A DNA stretch of 13,305 bases from Rhodoferax sp. (GTDB taxonomy: Bacteria; Pseudomonadota; Gammaproteobacteria; Burkholderiales; Burkholderiaceae_C): contig JAIPDA010000040.1 in assembly GCA_021737905.1 (NCBI GenBank), positions 1 to 13,305 on the forward strand, given 5' to 3'. Below the pieces are notes generated by a model that saw only the letters and a list, made by a program, of their open reading frames with translations, was not told the origin of the DNA and searched no databases. The translations under genes and the position numbers were made by a program. Shown here piece after piece: positions 6,303 through 12,719 of this stretch; position 1 is the first letter of the stretch; every line of letters starts with the position of its first letter.

Positions 6303-7421
6303 ATGGACTTCGATTTTTCTGACGATCAAATGCAACTGCGCGAGGCAGTCAACAAATGGGTTGGCAAGGGCTACGACTTCACGCGCCGCCGCGGCATTGT
6401 GCGCGCCGGTGGCTTCTCACGCGAGGCCTACACCGAACTCGCTGAACTCGGCCTGTGCGGCCTGTACATTCCAGAGGCGCACGGCGGCATGGGCATGGGC
6501 CCGGTCGAGGCCATGGTGGCCATGGAAGAGTTGGGCCGCGGCCTGGTGCTGGAGCCGCTGGCCCACGCACTGATCGCCGGCGCTGTGATCAATGCCTGGG
6601 CGCCGGACGCCGTCAAAACGGCCTGGCTGCCCCGGATTGCCGCCGGGCAGGCGCTGGTGGTGCTGGCGCACCAGGAACGCGCCGCGCGTTACCGGCTGGA
6701 CCAGTGCGCGACCTTGGCCACTGAAACTAAAGAAGGCACTTGGCACATCAGCGGCAGCAAGTCCGTGGTGCCCGCCGGCGATCTGGCCGATGCCCTGGTG
6801 GTGCCCGCCATGGCCCACGGCCGGCAGGCGCTGTTTCTGGTCGAGCGCACGGCGCCCGGTGTCAGCACGCGCGGCTATGTCACGCAAGACGGCAGCCGCG
6901 CCGCCGAGTTGCAACTTTCCAAGGCACAGGCCACGCTCATCAGCATGGACGGGCTGGCTGCGCTGGGGCACGCGGTGGACATCGGGCTGGCTGCCGCCTG
7001 CGCGGAGGCCGTGGGTGTGATGGACGCCACCCTGGCCATCACCGTGGACTACATGAACCAGCGCAAACAGTTCGGTGTGGCGATCAGCAGTTTTCAGGCG
7101 CTGCGCCACCGCGTGGCCGACGTCAAGATGCAGCTTGAGCTGGCCCGCTCCATGAGCTATTACGCCAGCCTCAAGCTGCAAGAGCCGCCTGCAGAGCGTC
7201 GCGCAGCCATGGCCCGCGCCAAGTACCAGATCGGGCAGTCCATGCGCTTTGTCGGCCAGCAGGCGGTGCAATTGCATGGGGGCATTGGCGTGACCGACGA
7301 GTACATCGTGAGCCACTGCTTTAAAAAGCTCACGCAGCTGGAGATCACTTTCGGCGACTGCCTGCACCACTTAGGCGAGGTGTCGGCGCGGATGCAGGAC
7401 ACGGCTGGCGTGTTTGCCTGA
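6303..7421 (+). CDS. Acyl-CoA dehydrogenase, pimeloyl-CoA dehydrogenase small-subunit-like
   Basis: A 372-residue divergent acyl-CoA dehydrogenase, second gene of the pair. It keeps the C-terminal motifs that contact the flavin of the neighbouring subunit: RKQFGVAISSFQALRHRVADV from R254, and QLHGGIGVTDEY from Q323. It lacks the beta-domain signature YSEPGSGSD, replaced by a degenerate segment around LAHQERAARYRLD. It also lacks the catalytic YEGT motif: residues 350-352 are FGD at the equivalent place. These losses complement those in the upstream subunit, so the two proteins probably form a hetero-oligomer with composite active sites, as known for PimC/PimD-type and steroid-degrading ChsE-type enzymes. 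Start chosen at ATG 6303 from the Shine-Dalgarno and the N-terminus MDFDFSDDQMQLREAV, typical of the family. A role in fatty or dicarboxylic acyl-CoA oxidation is inferred. Confidence 0.88.
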   Translation: MDFDFSDDQMQLREAVNKWVGKGYDFTRRRGIVRAGGFSREAYTELAELGLCGLYIPEAHGGMGMGPVEAMVAMEELGRGLVLEPLAHALIAGAVINAWAPDAVKTAWLPRIAAGQALVVLAHQERAARYRLDQCATLATETKEGTWHISGSKSVVPAGDLADALVVPAMAHGRQALFLVERTAPGVSTRGYVTQDGSRAAELQLSKAQATLISMDGLAALGHAVDIGLAAACAEAVGVMDATLAITVDYMNQRKQFGVAISSFQALRHRVADVKMQLELARSMSYYASLKLQEPPAERRAAMARAKYQIGQSMRFVGQQAVQLHGGIGVTDEYIVSHCFKKLTQLEITFGDCLHHLGEVSARMQDTAGVFA

Positions 7422-7429
7422 AGCGCAGA

Positions 7430-7477
7430 AAAACTCAGCCCAAAACTCAGCCCAAAACTCAGCCCAAAACTTAGCCC
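7430..7477. repeat. Four tandem copies of a 12-bp repeat
   Basis: The unit AAAACTCAGCCC occurs four times head to tail at 7430-7441, 7442-7453, 7454-7465 and 7466-7477. The first three copies are identical; the fourth has C to T at the sixth position (AAAACTTAGCCC). A partial fifth AAAA follows. The array fills the gap between the stop of the small dehydrogenase subunit and the stop of the converging HNH gene, whose TAA lies inside the fourth copy. It has no strong hairpin of its own. It is most likely a slippage-generated minisatellite. Confidence 0.95.
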
Positions 7478-8028
7478 AAAAGCCGCGAGGATCGCGGCAC
7501 ATGCGCCATTAAAAACTCCATCTGGTCGGCCAGAATGCGCCGGTTGCGCAAGATGAAGTCTTCCCACAAGCTGGGCACATAGGGCGTGAACAGCAGCGGC
7601 ATGTTGGCCTGTTCGGGCGTGCGACTGCTTTTGCGGTGGTTGCAGGCGCGGCAGGCGGTGACCACGTTCATCCAGTTGTCAATGCCTTGCTGGGCAAAGG
7701 GAATGATGTGCTCTCGCGTCAGATCTTCTTCATGAAAATGGTTGCCGCAGTAGGCGCAGATATTGCGGTCACGCACGAACAACTTGCCGTTGGTCAGGCC
7801 CGGCATCAGATCAAACGGGTTGATGTTCGGCACGCCCCGGGTGCCGATGATGCTGTTGACCGTGATGCAAGACTGCTCGCCGGTGCGGGCATTGTGGCCG
7901 CCGCGAAACACAGCCACTTGCGCGCCGGCTTCCCAGCGCACATCACCGGTGGCGTAATGCAACACGGCTTGCTCCAGACTGATCCACGATTGTGGCAATC
8001 CCTGTGCGGACAGCTTCAAGACTTTCAA
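7471..8028 (-). CDS. HNH endonuclease-fold protein of unknown role
   Basis: A 185-residue protein with a C-terminal treble-clef HNH domain. Zinc-type cysteine pairs are C91/C94 (CAYCG) and C126/C129 (CRACNH), flanking the catalytic-type REHIIPFAQQG with H107 and then N121 and N130. Such McrA-like domains cut nucleic acid in restriction, homing and phage enzymes. The N-terminal 85 residues (LKLSAQGLPQSWISLEQA) are not a domain I can name. Similar proteins are, as I recall, common in Burkholderiales genomes without a known job. Start: the frame runs open far upstream, but GGAGG at 8034-8038 sits 5 nt before a TTG at 8028, giving MKVLKLSAQG. The ATG at 8040 has no Shine-Dalgarno. No methyltransferase or other restriction gene adjoins it, so an orphan restriction enzyme is not supported. 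Confidence 0.85.
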   Translation of the reverse strand: MKVLKLSAQGLPQSWISLEQAVLHYATGDVRWEAGAQVAVFRGGHNARTGEQSCITVNSIIGTRGVPNINPFDLMPGLTNGKLFVRDRNICAYCGNHFHEEDLTREHIIPFAQQGIDNWMNVVTACRACNHRKSSRTPEQANMPLLFTPYVPSLWEDFILRNRRILADQMEFLMAHVPRSSRLLG

Positions 8029-8033
8029 ACGAA

Positions 8034-8038
8034 CCTCC
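8034..8038 (-). promoter_or_regulatory. Shine-Dalgarno that sets a TTG start for the HNH gene
   Basis: On the minus strand GGAGG is followed after 5 nt (TTCGT) by TTG. It overlaps the in-frame ATG at 8038-8040, which therefore cannot use it. This favours initiation at the TTG. Confidence 0.7.
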
Positions 8039-8040
8039 AT

Positions 8041-8209
8041 GGGCGTTGGAAACCGGCATTGAGCATCAGGCCCGGCCAAGGTCACATGGTCTGTGCACCC
8101 CGCCGTCAATGCACCAATATACAGGCAATTGATGTCAGCGCCCCGGCGCGCAGCAAGGGGCCATGCCGGCCGCAGGGGTGGCCGGCCACAAAAAACGATA
8201 ATGTGGGCA
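8041..8209. other. Divergent intergenic region between the HNH gene and ribF
   Basis: This spacer holds upstream signals for both genes. On the plus strand a perfect 7-bp GC stem, GCCGGCC at 8165-8171 with GGCCGGC at 8180-8186 and an 8-nt loop, lies shortly before ribF. It is followed by an A-rich stretch, not a T-run, so it is not an intrinsic terminator for plus-strand transcripts. TATACA at 8118-8123 is a possible -10 element for ribF but has no good -35. On the minus strand TTGACG at 8104-8109 could be a -35 for the HNH gene, without a clear -10. I see no conserved FMN (RFN) riboswitch elements and no gene. Confidence 0.45.
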
Positions 8210-9193
8210 ATGAAAATCTTTCGCGGCCACCAGCACCCGGCGCTGTCCCAGCCCTGCGCGCTGACCATCGGCAACTTTGACGGGGTTCACCGCGGCCATC
8301 AGGCCATGCTCGCCGTGCTCAAAAACGAAGCCCGGCACCGTAACTTGCCGGCCCGGGTGATGACTTTCGAGCCGCACCCTCGCGAATACTTTGCCCCCCT
8401 CAGCGCACCCACCCGCATCTCGACCCTGCGCGACAAGCTCACCGAGCTGGCCCGCTGCGGCATCGACCAGGCCGTGGTGCTGCCCTTTAACGCCCGCCTG
8501 GCCTCGCAAAGCGCGGCCGCCTTCATTGAAGACGTGCTGGTCACCGGCCTGCAGGTGCGCTACGTGCTGGTCGGTGATGATTTCCGCTTTGGCAGCCAAC
8601 GCGCAGGCGACTACGCCATGCTGGACGCGGCCGGTGCCACAGCCGGTTTTGAAGTCGCCCGCATGGACAGCTACGAGGTGCATGGCGAGCGCGTTTCCAG
8701 CTCGGCCGTGCGGCTGGCCCTGGCCCAGGGCCAGATGGACAACGCGGCCCGCCTGCTGGGCCGGCCTTACAGCATCTCGGGCCACGTGGTGCATGGCAAA
8801 AAGCTGGGCCGGGAGCTGGGCTTTCGCACCCTGAACATCGCCTTTCGCCACGACAAGCCCGCAGCCACAGGCATTTTTGTGGTGCGTACCCACGGTCTGG
8901 GCCCTGAGCCGGTCGACGGTGTGGCCAGCCTGGGCATACGCCCCACAGTAGAAGACGCCGGTCGCGTGCTGCTGGAAGTGCATTGCCTGAGCTGGCACAG
9001 CCAGGCCGGGCTTGACAGTGCCTACGGTAAAATCGTCGCCGTGGAACTGCTGCTCAAACTGCACGACGAACTCAAGTACGAGGGCCTGGAAGCGCTGCAA
9101 CAAGGCATCGCCCGGGACTGCGATGACGCGCGCGCTTTCTTCGCATCCATGCACACCGAAACCAGCCGGCAAACCACGCGCGACCGAATTTAG
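8210..9193 (+). CDS. ribF: Bifunctional riboflavin kinase / FAD synthetase
   Basis: RibF phosphorylates riboflavin to FMN and then adenylylates it to FAD in the cytoplasm. The 327-residue protein (E. coli 313) has the two expected domains. The N-terminal nucleotidyltransferase domain shows GNFDGVHRGH at 21-30, FEPHP at 53-57, GDDFRFG and the late motif VSSSAVR at 162-168. The C-terminal riboflavin kinase domain begins near LLGRPYSISGHVVHGKKLGRELG and continues to GIFVV and ASLGIRPTV. The kinase metal/ATP motif, normally GFPTAN, reads GFRTLN at 204-209: Thr207 and Asn209 are kept, while Pro and Ala are replaced. Start: ATG 8210 gives MKIFRG, which I recall as the usual beginning in this family; an in-frame ATG at 8201 and a longer open frame to 8093 are less likely. 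It is first gene of ribF-ileS-lspA, 76 nt before ileS. Confidence 0.96.
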   Translation: MKIFRGHQHPALSQPCALTIGNFDGVHRGHQAMLAVLKNEARHRNLPARVMTFEPHPREYFAPLSAPTRISTLRDKLTELARCGIDQAVVLPFNARLASQSAAAFIEDVLVTGLQVRYVLVGDDFRFGSQRAGDYAMLDAAGATAGFEVARMDSYEVHGERVSSSAVRLALAQGQMDNAARLLGRPYSISGHVVHGKKLGRELGFRTLNIAFRHDKPAATGIFVVRTHGLGPEPVDGVASLGIRPTVEDAGRVLLEVHCLSWHSQAGLDSAYGKIVAVELLLKLHDELKYEGLEALQQGIARDCDDARAFFASMHTETSRQTTRDRI

Positions 9194-9269
9194 ACGATCT
9201 CGCCCGCGCCAGAGCCCGCCCGGTGTGCCGCCGGACCACGGCTTTCCCCTCACGCCACCTTCCAAAGCC

Positions 9270-12125
9270 ATGTCCGACAACAAAACCGATTACCGCAGCA
9301 CCCTGAACCTGCCCGACACGCCTTTTCCGATGCGCGGCGACCTGCCCAAGCGCGAGCCGGGCTGGGTCCAGGCCTGGGAAGACAAAGGCATTTACAAAAA
9401 GCTGCGCGATGTGCGCCTGGGTGCCCCTAAGTTTGTGCTGCACGACGGCCCGCCGTATGCCAACGGCAAGATCCACATCGGCCACGCCGTCAACAAAGTG
9501 CTCAAGGACATGATCGTCAAAGCGCGCCAGCTCAAGGGCCTGGACGCGGTTTACGTGCCGGGCTGGGACTGCCACGGCCTGCCGATTGAAAACGCTATCG
9601 AAAAATTGTTTGGACGGACTTTGTCGCGTGACGAGGTGCAGGCGAAAAGCCGCGCGTTCGCCAGTGAGCAAATCGTCGGCCAGATGGCCGACTTCAGGCG
9701 CCTGGGCGTGCTGGGCGAATGGGACAACCCGTACCGCACCATGGATTTCGGCAACGAGGCCAATGAAATCCGCGCGCTCAAACGCATCATGGAGCGCGGC
9801 TTTGTCTACCGCGGCCTCAAGCCCGTGTACTGGTGTTTTGACTGCGGCTCTTCGCTGGCCGAGTTCGAGATCGAGTACGCCGATAAAAAATCACAAACGC
9901 TGGACGTCGGCTTTGCCTGCGCCGAGCCCGACAAGCTGGCTGCCGCCTTCGGCCTCAAGAGCCTGAACAAAGAAGCCTTTGCGGTCATCTGGACCACCAC
10001 CGCCTGGACCATTCCGGCCAACCAGGCGTTGAACCTGAACCCGGCGCTCGACTACGCGCTGGTCGAGACCGAACGCGGCCTCTTGGTGATGGCCTCGGTG
10101 CTGGTCGAAAAATGCCTGGCCCGCTACGCGCTCACGGGCACCGTGCTGGCCACCACGCTGGGCGAAAAGTTGAGCCTCATCAACTTCAAGCATCCGCTGC
10201 ACGACGTGGCTGACGAGCACGGCGTCTACGGCTACAAGCGCTTTTCGCCGGTCTTTCTGGCCGACTACGCCACAGCCGACGACGGCACCGGCATCGTGCA
10301 CTCTTCGCCCGCCTACGGGGTGGAAGACTTTAACTCTTGCGTCGCCAACGGCATTGCCTATGACGACATCCTCAACCCCGTGCAGGGCAACGGCCGCTAT
10401 GTGGACGAACTGTCTTTTTTTGGCGGCTTGAACATCTGGAAAGCCGCACCGCTGGTGATTGACAAACTGCGCGAGCACGGCCGCCTGTTTGCAACGCACG
10501 ACATCACCCACAGCTACCCGCACTGCTGGCGCCACAAGACGCCGGTGATCTACCGCGCGGCAGCGCAGTGGTTCATCCGCATGGACGCCGAGACCAAGGG
10601 CAACGAAGGCGTTTTCGCCAAAGACAAAGCCAGCCAAAGCTTGCGACAGCTGGCACTTCAGGCCATCGACGAAACGCAGTTTTACCCCGAAAACGGCAAG
10701 ACCCGCCTGCGCGACATGATCGCCGGCCGGCCCGACTGGTGCATCAGCCGCCAGCGCAACTGGGGCGTGCCGCTGCCGTTCTTTATTCATACCGCCACCG
10801 GCGAGCTGCACCCGCGCACCATGGAGATCATGGACCAGGCTGCCGCCATGGTGCAAGCCGGCGGCATCGAGGCCTGGAGCAAGGCCACGCCCGAATCCAT
10901 CATCGGCGCTGACGCACCCGACTACCTCAAGTGCAGCGACATCCTGGATGTGTGGTTTGACTCCGGCACCACGCACGACCACGTGCTGCGCCACAGCCAT
11001 GCGGCGCAGTCCGCCTGGCCGGCCGACCTGTACCTCGAAGGCCATGACCAGCACCGCGGCTGGTTCCACTCTTCGCTGCTCACCGCTTGTGCCATGTACG
11101 ACCACGCGCCCTACAAGGGCCTGCTGACGCATGGCTTTACCGTGGACGGCAAGGGCCGCAAGATGAGCAAGAGCGAAGGCAATGTGGTGGCGCCGCAGGA
11201 AGTCAATGACAAACTGGGCGCTGAAATCATCCGCCTGTGGTGCGCTTCGACCGACTACTCGGGCGACCTGGGCATTGACGACAAAATTCTGGCGCGCGTG
11301 GTGGACGCCTACCGCCGCATCCGCAACACGCTGCGCTTTTTGCTGGCCAATGTGAGCGACTTCAACCCGGCCACCGACAGCGTGCCGCTGGCGCAGATGT
11401 TGGAGATCGACCGCTACGCGCTGAGCCGCGCAGCCGAGTTGCAAGCAGACATCCTGGCGCACTACGAGGTGTATGAATTCCACCCGGTGGTCTCCAAGCT
11501 GCAGATTTACTGCAGTGAAGACCTGGGCTCGTTTTACCTCGACATTTTGAAAGACCGGCTCTACACCAGCGCGCCCAAATCGCTGGCCAGGCGCAGCGCG
11601 CAGACTGCCCTGCACCAGATCACGCACGCCATGCTGCGCTGGATGGCGCCTTTCTTGAGCTTCACCGCCGAAGAGGCCTGGGCCGTGTTCGGCGCGTCCG
11701 AATCGATCTTCATGGAGACCTACACCGAGTTCGGCGCGCCGGATGCCGCCCTGCTGGGTAAATGGACGCGCATCCGCGAGCTGCGCGACATCGTCAACAA
11801 GGACATTGAAGTGCTTCGCGCCGACGGCAAAGTGGGTTCGTCGCTGCAAGCCGAAGTCACGCTGGGTGTTGACGCCAGCGACCACGCGCTGCTGAGCAGC
11901 CTGGGCGACGACCTGAAGTTTGTCTTCATCACCTCTGTGCTGAAACTGCAAGCGGCTCCGGCGCTGAACGTGACTTCCAGCACCAGCAACAGTGCCAAAT
12001 GCGATCGCTGCTGGCACTACCCGAAGTATCCAGATAACGTGGGCCAGGACGCTGCGCACCCGACAATCTGCGGCCGCTGCATCAGCAACCTCTTCGGTAC
12101 CGGCGAAGTCCGCCGGTTTGCCTGA
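9270..12125 (+). CDS. ileS: Isoleucyl-tRNA synthetase
   Basis: A class I aminoacyl-tRNA synthetase that charges tRNA-Ile and edits misactivated valine. The 951-residue protein (E. coli 938) carries all family landmarks: PPYANGKIHIGHAVNKVLKD with the HIGH motif at 69-72, GWDCHGLPIE just after it, the editing-domain block WTTTAWTIPANQALN, SRQRNWGVPLP, DVWFDSGTTHDHVL, KMSKS at 631-635, and a C-terminal zinc site with C911/C914 and C934/C937. This is the bacterial (not eukaryote-like, mupirocin-resistant) form. Start at ATG 9270 gives MSDNKTDYRSTLNLPDTPFP, the normal N-terminus; the frame open back to 9012 overlaps ribF and is not coding. There is no strong Shine-Dalgarno. The stop TGA shares one base with the lspA start (TGATG), indicating translational coupling. 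Confidence 0.98.
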   Translation: MSDNKTDYRSTLNLPDTPFPMRGDLPKREPGWVQAWEDKGIYKKLRDVRLGAPKFVLHDGPPYANGKIHIGHAVNKVLKDMIVKARQLKGLDAVYVPGWDCHGLPIENAIEKLFGRTLSRDEVQAKSRAFASEQIVGQMADFRRLGVLGEWDNPYRTMDFGNEANEIRALKRIMERGFVYRGLKPVYWCFDCGSSLAEFEIEYADKKSQTLDVGFACAEPDKLAAAFGLKSLNKEAFAVIWTTTAWTIPANQALNLNPALDYALVETERGLLVMASVLVEKCLARYALTGTVLATTLGEKLSLINFKHPLHDVADEHGVYGYKRFSPVFLADYATADDGTGIVHSSPAYGVEDFNSCVANGIAYDDILNPVQGNGRYVDELSFFGGLNIWKAAPLVIDKLREHGRLFATHDITHSYPHCWRHKTPVIYRAAAQWFIRMDAETKGNEGVFAKDKASQSLRQLALQAIDETQFYPENGKTRLRDMIAGRPDWCISRQRNWGVPLPFFIHTATGELHPRTMEIMDQAAAMVQAGGIEAWSKATPESIIGADAPDYLKCSDILDVWFDSGTTHDHVLRHSHAAQSAWPADLYLEGHDQHRGWFHSSLLTACAMYDHAPYKGLLTHGFTVDGKGRKMSKSEGNVVAPQEVNDKLGAEIIRLWCASTDYSGDLGIDDKILARVVDAYRRIRNTLRFLLANVSDFNPATDSVPLAQMLEIDRYALSRAAELQADILAHYEVYEFHPVVSKLQIYCSEDLGSFYLDILKDRLYTSAPKSLARRSAQTALHQITHAMLRWMAPFLSFTAEEAWAVFGASESIFMETYTEFGAPDAALLGKWTRIRELRDIVNKDIEVLRADGKVGSSLQAEVTLGVDASDHALLSSLGDDLKFVFITSVLKLQAAPALNVTSSTSNSAKCDRCWHYPKYPDNVGQDAAHPTICGRCISNLFGTGEVRRFA

Positions 12126-12625
12126 TGGCCAAAGGCGGTTTGTCTAAATCCACCGGAGCCATGCTGCCCTGGCTCGGGCTCGCGCTCATTTTGCTGATCG
12201 CCGACCAGTTCACCAAGGTGCTGATCCTGGGCTACTACCAGTTGGGTGACTCCACCCTGGTCACCAGCTTCTTCAACATCGTGCGCGTGCACAACAGCGG
12301 CGCAGCTTTCTCGTTTCTGGCCTCTGCCTCGGGCTGGCAGCGCTGGTTTTTCACCGCCATTGGCGTGAGCGCGGCGGTGTTCATTGTTTACATGCTGCGC
12401 TCGCACCCGGGACAAAAATTGTTTTCGTTTGCCCTTGCCTGCATTTTGGGCGGCGCCATAGGCAACGTGATCGACCGCCTGCTGCACGGCTACGTGGTGG
12501 ATTTTCTGGACTTTCATTACGCCGGCACACACTTCCCGGCCTTCAACATCGCCGACAGCGCGATCTCTGTGGGTGCCGCCTGCCTGATTCTGGACGAGCT
12601 GCTGCGCGTGCGCCGCGCGCGCTAA
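12125..12625 (+). CDS. lspA: Lipoprotein signal peptidase (signal peptidase II)
   Basis: An inner-membrane aspartic peptidase that cleaves the signal peptide of diacylglyceryl-modified prolipoproteins; the target of globomycin. The 166-residue protein (E. coli 164) has four hydrophobic spans, roughly 13-35, 72-91, 98-117 and 142-160. Conserved blocks: ADQFTK at 26-31, FNIVRVHNSGAAFSFL at 50-65, GNVIDR at 113-118, and the catalytic pair D126 (VVDFLDFH) and D144 (FNIADSAI), 18 residues apart as in the E. coli enzyme. The ATG overlaps the ileS stop by one base, so translation is coupled. The ileS-lspA order is widely conserved in proteobacteria. The usual next genes (fkpB, ispH) are not found immediately downstream; a repeat pair and a minus-strand gene follow instead. 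Confidence 0.97.
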   Translation: MAKGGLSKSTGAMLPWLGLALILLIADQFTKVLILGYYQLGDSTLVTSFFNIVRVHNSGAAFSFLASASGWQRWFFTAIGVSAAVFIVYMLRSHPGQKLFSFALACILGGAIGNVIDRLLHGYVVDFLDFHYAGTHFPAFNIADSAISVGAACLILDELLRVRRAR

Positions 12626-12640
12626 AAAAAACAGCCGGAA

Positions 12641-12670
12641 GATGGATTCCTGCCTACGCAGGAATGACAG
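12641..12670 (+). repeat. REP-like palindromic repeat, copy 1
   Basis: The 30-nt element begins GATGGATTCC and ends GAATGACAG. It contains an 8-bp stem, ATTCCTGC at 12646-12653 with GCAGGAAT at 12658-12665, around the loop CTAC. A run of five T follows at 12671-12675, a few bases beyond the stem, so the hairpin may also help end lspA transcription. It forms an inverted pair with the copy at 12678-12707. Short palindromes with this GGATYCC...GGRATGACG style are dispersed in many beta- and gammaproteobacteria and also recall dRS3 of Neisseria. Confidence 0.75.
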
Positions 12671-12677
12671 TTTTTAT

Positions 12678-12707
12678 CCGTCATCCTCGCGAACGCGGGG
12701 ATCCATC
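12678..12707 (-). repeat. REP-like palindromic repeat, copy 2 (inverted)
   Basis: Read on the minus strand, this 30-nt element matches copy 1 at 22 of 30 positions (GATGGATCCCCGCGTTCGCG against GATGGATTCCTGCCTACGCA in the first 20). Several differences fall in paired bases and still keep a stem, here CCTCGCG/CGCGGGG around AA on the plus strand with one G-T pair. The two copies face each other across 7 nt, so transcripts from either side could also fold into one long hairpin. The arrangement is like the paired REP units of BIME elements placed between convergent genes. Confidence 0.7.
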
Positions 12708-12719
12708 CCCTCTACGGAT

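Larger units (their letters stand above)
12626..12719. terminator. Probable bidirectional termination region between lspA and the quinone oxidoreductase gene
   Basis: Two strands converge on this 94-nt gap and it contains two hairpins. The plus-strand hairpin at 12646-12665 is followed by T5 after 5 nt. A canonical terminator has the T-run directly after the stem, so efficiency is uncertain. For minus-strand transcripts the hairpin at 12678-12707 is followed by AT-rich DNA but no clear T-run. Confidence 0.4.

Noticed and set aside
4404..7421. Complete pim operon for pimelate or dicarboxylate degradation
   Set aside because: Only the two dehydrogenase subunits are present; no ligase, thiolase or enoyl-CoA hydratase gene lies nearby, so pim gene symbols were not assigned.
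7430..7477. CRISPR array
   Set aside because: The units are 12 bp, directly adjacent and without unique spacers.
7471..8028. Restriction-modification or homing endonuclease system
   Set aside because: No methyltransferase, intron, intein or mobile-element feature adjoins the HNH gene; the fold alone does not show a defence role.
8165..8186. FMN riboswitch or attenuator before ribF
   Set aside because: There is only a simple GC hairpin without the conserved RFN elements and with no T-run after it.
8029..8274. N-terminal extension of the HNH protein
   Set aside because: The added residues look like translated non-coding DNA and overlap ribF upstream DNA and its start; GGAGG points to TTG 8028.
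9012..9269. N-terminal extension of ileS into ribF
   Set aside because: The normal IleS N-terminus begins at 9270 and the extra segment is an out-of-frame reading of ribF.
9891..12059. 722-codon open frame on the minus strand opposite ileS
   Set aside because: It is a long GC-rich antisense shadow. ileS on the plus strand has every family motif and the antisense product is low-complexity in style with no recognisable domain.
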